Below, one piece after another: positions 16,478 through 24,792 of a DNA stretch of 47,611 nucleotides (its first letter is position 1; every line of letters starts with the position of its first letter). Source of the DNA: an uncultured Pelagibacteraceae bacterium (GTDB lineage: Bacteria > Pseudomonadota > Alphaproteobacteria > Pelagibacterales > Pelagibacteraceae); contig CACJWS010000009.1 of NCBI GenBank assembly GCA_902596975.1, positions 1 through 47,611 of the forward strand, written 5' to 3'. A program made the position numbers and the translations under genes. The notes under the pieces were generated by a model. That model ran no database searches. It was not told the origin of the DNA and saw only the letters and a program-made list of their open reading frames with translations.

Positions 16478-18050
16478 GGATAAAGTCAGCCGCTCTTTCT
16501 CCTATCATTAAAGTTGGTGCATTTAAATTACCACTTGTAATCTCTGGCATAACAGAAGCATCTGCAACTCTTAAATTTTCCAAACCATGAACTTTCAGTT
16601 TTTCGTCAACTACCGCCATTTTGTCCACACCCATTTTTAATGTACAGGATGGATGATAAGCTGTTTCGGCTTTTGATCTAATATACTCGGTAATTTGATC
16701 ATCATCAGCTGCATTTTCACCTGGTCCTATTTCTTTTCCAGCGTAAGGTTTCATTGAATCTTGACTTAAAATTTTCCTAGCTACACGAACACACTTAATT
16801 GTTTCTTTTAAATCATATTCATCTTCTAAATAATTAAATTGAATTTTAGGGTAATCGTATGGATTTGAACTATTTAATTTAATATGTCCTCTACTTTTAG
16901 GTTGATTCAAACTTGCATGTAATTGATAACCATGCCTATCAGGATCAACTAATCCATGATCGATTACAAATGCCGGAAAAAAATGAAATTGAATATTTGG
17001 ATAGCTTTTGTCTTCTGAAGATTTGCAGAAACCACCTGCTTCTAAAAATGAAGTAGAACATGGACCACTTTTTGAAAGAAACCATTGAATACCAATTTTA
17101 AGCATATTTATTTTGTTAACATAAGAATAAAGTGTATCTTTAGTCTTACATTCTTGCTGAATGTAGGTTTCTAAATGATCTTGTAAATTTTGACCTACTC
17201 CCTCTAAAGAATGTACAACATTAACTCCTTTATCTTTTAAATCTTTTTCAGGTCCTACACCTGATAACATTAATAGTTGTGGTGAATTGATTGAACCTCC
17301 ACTTAAAATAACTTCTTTGTTAGCATAAACCTTTGTGACTTTATTTTTGATATTTACCTCTATTCCAACTGCTTTTTTTCCTTCAAAAATAATCCTTTCA
17401 GCAAAAGAATTGGTAAAGACTTTTAAATTTTTTCTTTTTTTTGCAGGTTCTAGATAATATTTCGAAGCGCTAGCCCTTTGACCTTTATGAATTGTAATAT
17501 CATACATTCCAAATCCTTCTTGATCTTCTCCGTTCATGTCATTATTTTTTTTATACCCTGCTTCAACAGAAGCGTTAATAAAAGCGGCAAACAAAGGATT
17601 TTTATTTTTGGATTGATTTACTGGCAAAATTCCTTTTCCACCTCTGAATTTATTCTCTCCTTCAGACCATGTCTCAATTTTTTTAAAAAACGGTAAAACA
17701 TTTTCGTAAGACCAGGATTTCAAGCCAAATGAGGCCCATCTTTCATAGTCGTTTTTGTTTCCTCGAACATAAACCATTCCGTTATGTGCAGAACAACCAC
17801 CCACCATTTTTCCTCTTGGGCAAAATAATCTTCTATTATTTAAATTAGGCTCCGGTTCTGAATAATATTTATAATTATATTTGGGATCGTGCATTGCATA
17901 TAGAATTGCCAAAGGCATATTAACTTTCCAAATGTCACTAGATCCACCTGCCTCAAACAAGGCAACATTAAATTTCCCATTTTCACTTAATCTATTTGCA
18001 AGAACACATCCTGCTGTACCAGCTCCAACAATTATGTAGTCAAAATTCAT
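16470..18050 (-). CDS. GMC-family FAD oxidoreductase (choline dehydrogenase-like)
   Basis: A flavin-dependent alcohol oxidoreductase, 526 residues. FAD Rossmann motif 'DYIIVGAGTAGCVLANRLSE' is at 4-23. GMC signature 1 is 'GKMVGGCSAHNGMVYVRG', and signature 2 is 'GGSINSPQLLMLSGVGP'. The active-site His is H466 (AYHPSCTLKMG) and the paired Asn is N508 (GNLNAP). BetA choline dehydrogenases look like this but are about 550-560 residues, so the exact alcohol is open. It directly abuts the thioesterase gene (stop and start are neighbours) and is last in an operon of citE-like, thioesterase and GMC genes. In the carnitine/betaine context choline or a related quaternary alcohol is plausible. Confidence 0.85.
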   Translation of the reverse strand: MNFDYIIVGAGTAGCVLANRLSENGKFNVALFEAGGSSDIWKVNMPLAILYAMHDPKYNYKYYSEPEPNLNNRRLFCPRGKMVGGCSAHNGMVYVRGNKNDYERWASFGLKSWSYENVLPFFKKIETWSEGENKFRGGKGILPVNQSKNKNPLFAAFINASVEAGYKKNNDMNGEDQEGFGMYDITIHKGQRASASKYYLEPAKKRKNLKVFTNSFAERIIFEGKKAVGIEVNIKNKVTKVYANKEVILSGGSINSPQLLMLSGVGPEKDLKDKGVNVVHSLEGVGQNLQDHLETYIQQECKTKDTLYSYVNKINMLKIGIQWFLSKSGPCSTSFLEAGGFCKSSEDKSYPNIQFHFFPAFVIDHGLVDPDRHGYQLHASLNQPKSRGHIKLNSSNPYDYPKIQFNYLEDEYDLKETIKCVRVARKILSQDSMKPYAGKEIGPGENAADDDQITEYIRSKAETAYHPSCTLKMGVDKMAVVDEKLKVHGLENLRVADASVMPEITSGNLNAPTLMIGERAADFILN

Positions 18051-18518
18051 TTACTTTTTAAGTTTATCTGCAAGTACTAATTTATCTGATTTAAAACTAT
18101 TTTTATTTTCGTTAATAAAATCATCCATAATTTTTATTTTATCTTCTTCAAATTCTGTAACTTTTCTTTTTTCAAGATCGATATAAAGAGATATACTTTC
18201 TGTAGTTGCAGCAAGTTTTCCTGTTTTTTTTTCGATCATCTCACATTTTAAATGTAATCTTTTCCTATCATGATCAAAGAAAGTGCAATAAACATCAACT
18301 TCTTCATTTTCTTTAACTTCATTGTCGTAAGTTGTTCTTGTTTCAACCACCATTGTACTTCTTTTATTTATTTGTGCTTTAGCTCCGCCCATATCAAATT
18401 TATTAAGCATTGTTTCCCATGCTTCATCAAAAATTAAAACATAATAAGCCATGTTCATATGCTCATTATAATCTGTCCAATCTTTTATTATTTTTCTCGA
18501 AGCTAAATGAAATGCCAT
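18051..18518 (-). CDS. Hot-dog thioesterase, probable betainyl-CoA thioesterase
   Basis: A 155-residue 4HBT-type acyl-CoA thioesterase. The N-terminal 'DWTDYNEHMNMAYYVLIFDEA' (residues 13-33) is the hot-dog active-site helix, with D16, H20 and N22. This wording is typical of the thioesterase found fused to, or beside, carnitine 3-dehydrogenase in rhizobia and relatives, where it releases glycine betaine from betainyl-CoA. Here it is a separate gene, four bases after the CitE-like gene and directly before the GMC oxidoreductase. The BKACE and dehydrogenase genes lie just across a divergent promoter region. The substrate is inferred from this context. Confidence 0.8.
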   Translation of the reverse strand: MAFHLASRKIIKDWTDYNEHMNMAYYVLIFDEAWETMLNKFDMGGAKAQINKRSTMVVETRTTYDNEVKENEEVDVYCTFFDHDRKRLHLKCEMIEKKTGKLAATTESISLYIDLEKRKVTEFEEDKIKIMDDFINENKNSFKSDKLVLADKLKK

Positions 18519-18522
18519 TTTA

Positions 18523-19383
18523 TTAGCTTTTATTTATTTTATCTGCTACTAACAATTTTCTTTGCATCTCTCTTAAAACAGGTCTTTCTATCAATTTACC
18601 ATCTATTACAACTAAACCTGTATTTGCTTTTTTAAATTGATCCATAATTTTTTTAGCTTTACTTATTTCTTCTTCAGACGGAGTAAAAATCTCATTTAAA
18701 ATACTTATTTGTTTCGGATGAATCGATCCTTTTCCAGTGAAACCTAAATTTTTGACAAACTGTGCTTCTTTTTTCATTCCTTCCATATCTTCTAAATTTA
18801 AATAAGGAACATCAATAACATCAACTCCTTTACTTGCGCCAGCATGAACTAACCTTGATCTTGCATAAACTAAATTCTCTAATTTGTTTTCCACTCTCAA
18901 TTCTGCTGCCATATCCTCTCCACCAAAATATAAAGCAACTATTCTATCGCTAGAATGTGCAATATCATAAATACTTTCAAGAGCTTGATTAGTTTCCATT
19001 ATAACATGAAGATCAGTATCTAAACCACAATCAGTAAGCATGTCATCAATAAATGTAATTTCGTCAGGTGTTTTAACTTTAGGCAACATGATAGCTTTAA
19101 CCTTTAGTTTATTTGAAGCAATAGCTTCTAAGTCTAAAAGACCATTTTTAGTTCTTTGACAATTTAATCTAACAACTAATTCAACATCATTTTTTACTTC
19201 TAGTGACTTTAATGCTTCAATAGTATTTTTCCTTGCCTCGTCTTTATCTTTCATGGCAATTCCATCTTCTAATTCTATACAAACCATATCAGCTCCTGAA
19301 GCCAAGGCTTTTGGAAACATCTCTGGTTGAAGACCTGGTGTAAATATAAAGCTACGTCTAACCCTTAGTTTATTTAAGTCCAT
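18523..19383 (-). CDS. HpcH/HpaI-CitE family lyase (citryl/malyl-CoA lyase-like)
   Basis: A TIM-barrel acyl-CoA lyase-like protein of 286 residues. Motifs: 'RSFIFTPG' at the start, 'IELEDG' (36-41), R72 in 'VVRLNC', the magnesium ligands E130 (VIMETNQAL) and D157 (FGGEDMAAEL), and the CitE-type 'GKGSIHPKQI' near residue 220. It is first in a three-gene operon with the thioesterase and GMC oxidoreductase, and is divergent from the BKACE gene with a 59-base gap. CitE-like proteins include malyl-CoA, citramalyl-CoA and 3-hydroxyacyl-CoA lyases and thioesterases. The substrate here is not evident, but a role in processing acetoacetate or CoA products of carnitine breakdown would fit. Confidence 0.8.
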   Translation of the reverse strand: MDLNKLRVRRSFIFTPGLQPEMFPKALASGADMVCIELEDGIAMKDKDEARKNTIEALKSLEVKNDVELVVRLNCQRTKNGLLDLEAIASNKLKVKAIMLPKVKTPDEITFIDDMLTDCGLDTDLHVIMETNQALESIYDIAHSSDRIVALYFGGEDMAAELRVENKLENLVYARSRLVHAGASKGVDVIDVPYLNLEDMEGMKKEAQFVKNLGFTGKGSIHPKQISILNEIFTPSEEEISKAKKIMDQFKKANTGLVVIDGKLIERPVLREMQRKLLVADKINKS

Positions 19384-19442
19384 TTAATTTTTATTTCTTA
19401 TAATTGTTAATGATATGATATTATATTTTACTAGAAATAAAA

Positions 19443-20330
19443 ATGAACAATAAGGTCTTCATCTCATGTGCAGTTACAGGATCTGGTGATACAGCAAGTA
19501 AACATCCTGATTTACCTAAAACTCCAGAGCAAATTGCAAAAGCAGCAATAGAGTCTGCTAAAGCTGGTGCTGCAATTGCCCATATCCATGTTAGAGAGGA
19601 AGATGGAACTCCAAGTAGAAGACTAGAGCTTTATAAAGAAGTGGTTGACAGAGTGAGATCATCTGAAACTGATGTAATTATTAATCTCACGACAGGCATG
19701 GGTGGTGATTTAGATATCGGCCAAGGCAAGAACCCTTTAGACTTTGGTCCAATGACAGACATGGCAAATGTAATGGAAAGAATTGCTAATGCAGAACAAT
19801 TTCTTCCAGAAATATGCACACTTGATTGTGGAACCTTAAATTTTGGAGATAGTTCAGTTATCACAGTCAACACACCTAACGATTTAAGAAAAGCTGCAAA
19901 AAAACTTCAAGAAATAAAAGTTAAACCTGAAATAGAAGCTTTTGATTTAGGAAATATGTGGTTTGGTGCTCAATTATATAAAGAGGGATTATTAAGTGAT
20001 CCACCTCTTTTTCAAATGTGTTTAGGAATTCCATGGGGAGCACCAGCAACACCATTAGCTATGCAAGCGATGAAAGATATAATGCCTAAAGAAGGTATAT
20101 GGTCAGGTTTTGCAATATCTAAAAACGAAATGCCATATGTTGCTCAAACTGTAGTAATGGGAGGCAATCCAAGAGTTGGTTTAGAGGATAATTTATATTT
20201 ATCCAAAGGTAAACTGGCAACAAATCCTCAATTAGTTGAGAAAGCTATAAGGATCGTCACAGATCTTGGTGTAGAGATTATGTCACCTTCAGAAACAAGA
20301 GAAAAATTAAAGCTTGTAAAACACAAGTAA
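19443..20330 (+). CDS. BKACE beta-keto acid cleavage enzyme, probable 3-dehydrocarnitine cleavage
   Basis: A DUF849/BKACE enzyme of 295 residues, the usual length. The family uses acetyl-CoA to cleave a beta-keto acid into acetoacetate and a new acyl-CoA. With 3-dehydrocarnitine the product is betainyl-CoA. Zinc ligands expected from the characterised Kce enzyme are present: H47 and H49 (AHIHVRE) and E229 (SKNEMPY). Other conserved stretches are 'NLTTGMGG', 'PEIEAFDLGNM' and 'GGNPRVGLEDNLYLSKGKLA'. It overlaps the dehydrogenase gene by TAATG. That pairing with carnitine dehydrogenase and the nearby thioesterase is the known dehydrocarnitine arrangement, which supports the substrate call. Confidence 0.88.
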   Translation: MNNKVFISCAVTGSGDTASKHPDLPKTPEQIAKAAIESAKAGAAIAHIHVREEDGTPSRRLELYKEVVDRVRSSETDVIINLTTGMGGDLDIGQGKNPLDFGPMTDMANVMERIANAEQFLPEICTLDCGTLNFGDSSVITVNTPNDLRKAAKKLQEIKVKPEIEAFDLGNMWFGAQLYKEGLLSDPPLFQMCLGIPWGAPATPLAMQAMKDIMPKEGIWSGFAISKNEMPYVAQTVVMGGNPRVGLEDNLYLSKGKLATNPQLVEKAIRIVTDLGVEIMSPSETREKLKLVKHK

Positions 20331-21271
20331 TGTCAAAAATTAAAACTGTAGGAATAGTTGGAACTGGTGTAATAGGGACTGGCTGGATAATAAGAAATTT
20401 AGCTCACAACAAAATTGTTCATGCATATGATCAAAACAAAAATCTCAAAAACTATGTTTTAAAAGAAATAAAAAGAACTTCAAAAAGTATAAAAAAACTT
20501 TTTGGAAAAAAAATTTTAATTAAAAATTTAAAATTCTTTAATTCTTTAGAAGAGGCTATTTCAAATGTGGATTTTGTTCAAGAAAGTGTATTAGAGAATT
20601 ATAAAGTTAAAACTGATTTAATCCAAAAAATCTCTAAATATGTAAAATCAAATGTAATTATTTCTTCAAGTTCGTCAGGACTTTTGCCCTCTAAAATTTT
20701 TTCTAAGAGTAAAAATCCTCAAAGAGGCATAATTGGACATCCATTTAACCCAGCGTATTTATTGCCAGCAGTTGAAATAGTTCCTGGAAAAAAAACTACA
20801 AGAAAGTTTCTTTCAGATGCAAACAAATATTACAAATCAATCTCAATGAGGCCAATCATGCTTAAAAAAGAATTACCAGGTTATTTATCGGATAGACTTC
20901 AAGAGGCGTTGTGGAGAGAGGGTTTACATATTATTAATGAAAATTATGCAACAACACAGGAATTAGATCGTGCAATAGAAGATGGACCAGGTCTTAGATA
21001 CTCAATAATGGGCACCTTTTTAACCTTTCATCTTGCTGGAGGTAATGCAGGAATGAAACATATGTTAAAGCAATTTGGTCCAGCCTTAAAATTACCTTGG
21101 ACAAAATTAAAAGCTCCAAAGTTAACAAATAAATTATCTTCTAAACTTATATCAGGTACAAAAAAACAAGCTAAAGGTAAATCAATTAATATGCTTTCAA
21201 ATATTAGGGACCAATATTTAGTTGATGTATTAAAAATTAGAAAAAAATATGAGAATAAAATTAGAAATTGA
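20330..21271 (+). CDS. lcdH: L-carnitine 3-dehydrogenase (3-hydroxyacyl-CoA dehydrogenase family)
   Basis: NAD-dependent dehydrogenase of 313 residues that would oxidise L-carnitine to 3-dehydrocarnitine in the cytoplasm. The Rossmann motif is 'GIVGTGVIGTGW' (8-19). The 3-hydroxyacyl-CoA dehydrogenase segment is 'GHPFNPAYLLPAVEIVPG', with catalytic H137 and E149. The C-terminal helical domain includes 'DRLQEALWREGLHIINE' and 'AIEDGPGLRYSIMGTFLTFHLAGG', wording I associate with carnitine dehydrogenases. It lacks the fused thioesterase domain seen in some relatives; a separate thioesterase is encoded at 18051. It is TAATG-coupled to the BKACE gene and overlaps the next gene by one base (TGATG). 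Confidence 0.85.
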   Translation: MSKIKTVGIVGTGVIGTGWIIRNLAHNKIVHAYDQNKNLKNYVLKEIKRTSKSIKKLFGKKILIKNLKFFNSLEEAISNVDFVQESVLENYKVKTDLIQKISKYVKSNVIISSSSSGLLPSKIFSKSKNPQRGIIGHPFNPAYLLPAVEIVPGKKTTRKFLSDANKYYKSISMRPIMLKKELPGYLSDRLQEALWREGLHIINENYATTQELDRAIEDGPGLRYSIMGTFLTFHLAGGNAGMKHMLKQFGPALKLPWTKLKAPKLTNKLSSKLISGTKKQAKGKSINMLSNIRDQYLVDVLKIRKKYENKIRN

Positions 21272-21681
21272 TGAAAGAAAAAATTTTTATAAATAAAACT
21301 GGTGGATGTATCTGTGGAAATATAACTTTTAAGGTTAAGCTTGATGAAGTCCCTTTAGTTTTCAATTGTCATTGCATTGATTGTAGAAAAAAAATAGGAG
21401 GAATAATGACAATTATACTGCTTAGAGATGGAGCAATAGATATAGATAAGTCTAAATTAAAAATTTATGAACATGAAGGTGGCAGTGGTAATAAAATTAA
21501 AAAACATTTTTGTGGGAAATGTGCTGCTCCTATTTTAACTTATGTAGAAAAGTATAAAAAATACTATTTATATGCAGGTTTACTAGACGATATTAGTTTT
21601 TTAAATAAAGCAGAGAACATACACTATAAAGAGTCGCATTTTCCATTTATGGAAATAAGCGAAAAAAATATTAAAGTTTAA
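21271..21681 (+). CDS. Second Gfa-family zinc protein
   Basis: A 136-residue member of the GFA/CENP-V fold. All seven zinc Cys are kept: C13-x-C15, C33-x-C35-x-x-C38 and C81-x-x-C84. I use the ATG at 21271, which shares its A with the dehydrogenase stop (TGATG); a TTG one codon earlier also fits. Transcriptional and translational coupling to carnitine dehydrogenase links it to quaternary-amine breakdown. It differs clearly from the member at 16001 outside the Cys motifs, so they are not a recent duplication. Substrate unknown; glutathione-bound formaldehyde is the founding-member precedent. Confidence 0.85.
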   Translation: MKEKIFINKTGGCICGNITFKVKLDEVPLVFNCHCIDCRKKIGGIMTIILLRDGAIDIDKSKLKIYEHEGGSGNKIKKHFCGKCAAPILTYVEKYKKYYLYAGLLDDISFLNKAENIHYKESHFPFMEISEKNIKV

Positions 21682-21684
21682 ATA

Positions 21685-22470
21685 CTAATGCATTCTTAAA
21701 GTATTGCCGTCTACAGCAATTACTTGTCCTGATATCCTTGGTGCATCATTCGAAATTAAAAAGCTACAGATTCTTCCAATATCCTCTTCATAGACCCATG
21801 TATTCATAGAAGTCATTGAAACAAATTCTTTTTCTATTAATTTTTTTGAAACATTTAAAAACTTCGATTTATCCCTTATTACTCTACCCATTCTATCTCC
21901 TTTAATTGTTCCAGGACAAATAGCGTTTACTCTAATTTTAAATTTTCCTAGTTCCATTGCCAGTGTTTTAGTTATACCAACAACTGCCCACTTACTTGCA
22001 CAGTAAGGGGATCTTAATGGAAATCCAAATATACCTGCGGTTGATGATAAATTTATTATAGCTCCACCTTTATTTTTTTTTAACATTGGAATTGAATATT
22101 TTGAAAAATAAAAATGGCTAATAACGTTTACCTTTAATGTATTTTCCCAATCCTTACTTTTTAATTTTTCAAGTGTCCCGGTTGGCCCAGCGACTCCAAC
22201 GTTATTTATAAGAGCATCAATTTTTTTTGTTTTTTTTAATATTTTGCTAAAAAAATTTTTTACTTGGTTTTCATCAGAGGCATCACACTGAAATACAAAT
22301 AATTTTTTATTATTGAGCTTGTGCGTCTTACATTTATTCAGAAATTTTGGATTGATATCACAAAGATATACTATTGCACCTTTATCTAAAAATATTTTTG
22401 CCGAACTCCATCCAATACCCGAACCTCCTGCGGATATGATTATTTTTTTATTTTTTAAGGTTATGCTCAT
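21685..22470 (-). CDS. Short-chain dehydrogenase/reductase (SDR)
   Basis: Classical SDR of 261 residues counted from the ATG at 22470. A TTG eight codons upstream would add a short unsupported leader. Cofactor motif 'SAGGSGIGWSSAK' (13-25; the usual TGxxxGxG starts with Ser-Ala here). 'INNVG' is at 88-92. The catalytic Ser is in 'NLSSTAG' (142 or 143), with Y156 and K160 in 'YCASK'. 'CPGTIKGDRM' follows, and the end 'ISGQVIAVDGNTLRMH' is typical. D38 after the second strand suggests NAD rather than NADP. It is convergent with the Gfa gene (three-base gap) and divergent from the gamma-butyrobetaine dioxygenase. The substrate is unknown; a hydroxy acid or quaternary alcohol is possible. Confidence 0.87.
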   Translation of the reverse strand: MSITLKNKKIIISAGGSGIGWSSAKIFLDKGAIVYLCDINPKFLNKCKTHKLNNKKLFVFQCDASDENQVKNFFSKILKKTKKIDALINNVGVAGPTGTLEKLKSKDWENTLKVNVISHFYFSKYSIPMLKKNKGGAIINLSSTAGIFGFPLRSPYCASKWAVVGITKTLAMELGKFKIRVNAICPGTIKGDRMGRVIRDKSKFLNVSKKLIEKEFVSMTSMNTWVYEEDIGRICSFLISNDAPRISGQVIAVDGNTLRMH

Positions 22471-22533
22471 TTTTAATTTTAAAAGATAATTCAAACTAAC
22501 AAATCTTCCAACTATTAATATGTCAACTAATAA

Positions 22534-22562
22534 TTGAATTGAGCATTAAATTATTTTATATT
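22534..22562 (+). promoter_or_regulatory. Predicted promoter of the gamma-butyrobetaine dioxygenase gene
   Basis: TTGAAT, a 17-base spacer and TATATT (five of six -10 bases). Transcription would start near 22569, only a few bases before the ATG at 22573, and no ribosome-binding site is visible. The mRNA may therefore be leaderless or nearly so. Confidence 0.4.
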
Positions 22563-22572
22563 GATATTGATT

Positions 22573-23694
22573 ATGCACTCAATTTCAAAAATCTCAAAAA
22601 ACGGGACTTATCTTCAAGTAATTTGGGATGACGGAAAAGAGAGTAAATTTAATTATATGTGGCTGAGAGATAATTGCCCTACAGCACACGATAAAGATTC
22701 TAGGCATCGAATGTTTAATATCTTAGATGTATCAGAAAATATAAACCCAAAAAAATATAATCTTAATAGCGATGGTAAATTAGAAATAGAGTGGAGTGAG
22801 GGAAATCATGTAAGCCATTATGATATTAGTTGGCTTAGAGAAAATTGTTACACAATTAAAAATAACGAAGAATACAAATCACCTTATCAATTATGGGATA
22901 GTAGTTTAGAAAAAAATATTGATAGTATATATATAGATCACAATGAAATTATTTCTTCTGAAGAGGGATTAGTTAAATGGTTAGAGCTTCTTCATTATAA
23001 AGGAATAGCAATAGTTTATAATGCTCCAGTAGAAAAAAATTCAGCGTTCCCTGTTTTAAACAGAATTAGTCACACAAGAGAGACATTTTTTAAAACACCT
23101 TTTGAAGTTATAAATATACCAAAACCTAATAACTCAGCTTATACAGCTCATGCACTTCAAAATCATATGGATTTACCATGGTTTGAAAATCCTCCTGGGT
23201 ATCAATTTTTACATTGTTTAATTAATTCAGCAAAAGGAGGTGACTCATCTGCAGTAGATGCATTCGCTGTTGCAGAATATTTAAAGAATAACGACAGAGA
23301 TACTTTTGATACGCTAACAAAAATTCCTTTAAAGTTTAGAGACAAAGATTATACACAAGAAGCTCATAGAAGCTTTTATGGCACTGCAATAAGTCTAACA
23401 AAAGATGGTGATTATAATGATGTTAGATTTAGTACTGCAACCATGGACGCTTTAGATTGTCATCCAGATCAAATGGATAAAGTTTATAAATCTCATCATA
23501 AATTTGGAAAACTTTTACACGATGACAAATTTCAAATAAAATTTAGGCTAAGACCAGGAGATATATATACATTTAATAATAGAAGAGTACTTCATGGAAG
23601 AACTGAATTTGATCCAAATTCTGGACACAGACACCTACAAGGTTATTACATGGATAGAGATGAAATTGTGGGTCGATTAAATTATCTTAAGTAA
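22573..23694 (+). CDS. Gamma-butyrobetaine dioxygenase (BBOX)
   Basis: Fe(II)/2-oxoglutarate oxygenase of 373 residues that hydroxylates gamma-butyrobetaine to L-carnitine. The N-terminal DUF971-type domain (about 1-110) has 'YMWLRDNCPTAHDKDSRHR' and 'ISWLRENC'. The TauD-like catalytic domain has iron ligands H198 and D200 (NHMDLPW) and H341 (VLHGRTEF), spaced as in human BBOX1. 'FRLRPGDIYTFNNRRVLHGR' and 'RHLQGYYMDRD' are family hallmarks. The N-terminal zinc site looks altered: C35 and H82 are kept, but the positions of the two other Cys hold Thr and Asp. I use the ATG at 22573; a TTG lies four codons earlier. It provides the carnitine used by the neighbouring dehydrogenase and BKACE. Confidence 0.88.
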   Translation: MHSISKISKNGTYLQVIWDDGKESKFNYMWLRDNCPTAHDKDSRHRMFNILDVSENINPKKYNLNSDGKLEIEWSEGNHVSHYDISWLRENCYTIKNNEEYKSPYQLWDSSLEKNIDSIYIDHNEIISSEEGLVKWLELLHYKGIAIVYNAPVEKNSAFPVLNRISHTRETFFKTPFEVINIPKPNNSAYTAHALQNHMDLPWFENPPGYQFLHCLINSAKGGDSSAVDAFAVAEYLKNNDRDTFDTLTKIPLKFRDKDYTQEAHRSFYGTAISLTKDGDYNDVRFSTATMDALDCHPDQMDKVYKSHHKFGKLLHDDKFQIKFRLRPGDIYTFNNRRVLHGRTEFDPNSGHRHLQGYYMDRDEIVGRLNYLK

Positions 23695-23698
23695 TAAA

Positions 23699-23729
23699 AA
23701 AAAGGGCTTTGAAAATCAAAGCCCTTTTT
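23699..23729. terminator. Bidirectional rho-independent terminator
   Basis: Inverted repeat with 13-base arms at 23699-23711 and 23717-23729. The core is AAAGGGCTTTG/CAAAGCCCTTT with a 5-base AAAAT loop, and T and A runs on the two sides. It lies between the dioxygenase gene (+) and the binding-protein gene (-) and serves both. Confidence 0.93.
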
Positions 23730-23750
23730 ATCTAATTTATTTTAAAGTTA

Positions 23751-24761
23751 TTATGGAAGCCAACTTTTCCATTTATCTGGATTATTGTCTAACCACTCAT
23801 TAACAACTTCTTTTACATCTCTTTTCTTAATATCAACTTCAACTAACATTTTAGCTTGGTCAATATTTTGTAAAGACATTTTTTCAAAGAACTTCTTAGC
23901 ATCAGCATGTTCTGCACTAGCAAAAGTAGCTGGGTTTCCGTAGTTCATCGTGTAATCTTTAGCCCAACCAGTTGCTGGCCATCCTTTTGTTCCACAATCT
24001 TTCCAGTTTCCTGCTTCTGTGAACGTATCTGGATCACAAACTTTATGTTCAGGTAGTTGCACTCCAACCATATCAAACTCTCCAAAGAACCAATGTGGAG
24101 ACCATAGATAAAGTAGGAATGGTTCTTTTCGCATGTAAGCAGCTTTTGCTTCTGCGATAGCAGCAGCTTCTGTTCCAAGTTCGTCAGCTTGGAAGTCTAT
24201 TCCTAAGAGATCAAGTCTTTTTTGGTCATGACAGTTCCAACCTGCAACCGGACATCCAATTAGTCTACCTCTCTTACCACTTTCAATAGTTGCAAATTTT
24301 GCTTTATGTTTGTTTAAATCTTTCCAAGTTTTTATGCCAAGTTCCTCTGCTGCATATCTAGGTATCCAATAATCAGATAAACCAATTATTCCAGATGTCC
24401 CTAAAAGATCTACACTTCCATCACCGTTGTATGTTCCAACGACTTTACCTTCGTATATTAGGTCTTCTTTTAACATTACAGAATCAGCTTCAGCATAACT
24501 TGGCCAACTTTCACATGCAAAATCTAGTTCTCCAGCAGCAATAGCTTCCCATAATCCAGTTCCAGATGGGAATACTGTTTGTTTAATTTTGTATCCCATT
24601 TCTCTTTCAAGGATTGCAACTGCAACTTCACATGTAATTATCCCACCAGTCCAATCTGCTATAGCCGCATGAAGTCTTTTGGCAGCATTGGCATGACCAA
24701 AAGATCCAATTAGCAACACTACAGAAAGAATAAGTGTTGATATTTTCTTTGATAACTTCAT
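23751..24761 (-). CDS. Glycine betaine/proline-type ABC substrate-binding protein (OpuAC/ProX)
   Basis: Periplasmic receptor of the OpuAC family (336 residues) for quaternary amines such as glycine betaine, carnitine or choline. Signal peptide residues 1-26 ('SFGHANA' cleavage region). Mature start 'KRLHAAIADWTGGIITCEVAVAILERE' is the usual OpuAC opening. Trp and Tyr residues that could form an aromatic cage occur in 'DWTGG', 'CESWPSY', 'DYWIPRYA', 'GWNCHDQ' and 'LYLWSPHWFFGEFDM'. Several paired Cys suggest disulfides. A strong GAGAGG site precedes the ATG. It follows the fused permease gene after an 86-base gap on the same strand; the ATPase gene is divergent from the permease. The ligand is inferred from the family and the carnitine context. 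Confidence 0.9.
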   Translation of the reverse strand: MKLSKKISTLILSVVLLIGSFGHANAAKRLHAAIADWTGGIITCEVAVAILEREMGYKIKQTVFPSGTGLWEAIAAGELDFACESWPSYAEADSVMLKEDLIYEGKVVGTYNGDGSVDLLGTSGIIGLSDYWIPRYAAEELGIKTWKDLNKHKAKFATIESGKRGRLIGCPVAGWNCHDQKRLDLLGIDFQADELGTEAAAIAEAKAAYMRKEPFLLYLWSPHWFFGEFDMVGVQLPEHKVCDPDTFTEAGNWKDCGTKGWPATGWAKDYTMNYGNPATFASAEHADAKKFFEKMSLQNIDQAKMLVEVDIKKRDVKEVVNEWLDNNPDKWKSWLP

Positions 24762-24767
24762 TTATTT

Positions 24768-24773
24768 CCTCTC
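24768..24773 (-). promoter_or_regulatory. Ribosome-binding site of the OpuAC-type gene
   Basis: GAGAGG on the minus strand, six bases before the ATG. It is one of the few strong Shine-Dalgarno sites in the window and fits the high output expected of a periplasmic receptor. Confidence 0.75.
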
Positions 24774-24792
24774 TTTTTAATTAATTAAAAAC

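Noticed and set aside
22471..22494. TTG start giving an eight-residue leader on the SDR
   Set aside because: The ATG at 22470 gives the normal SDR N-terminus directly before the first beta strand.
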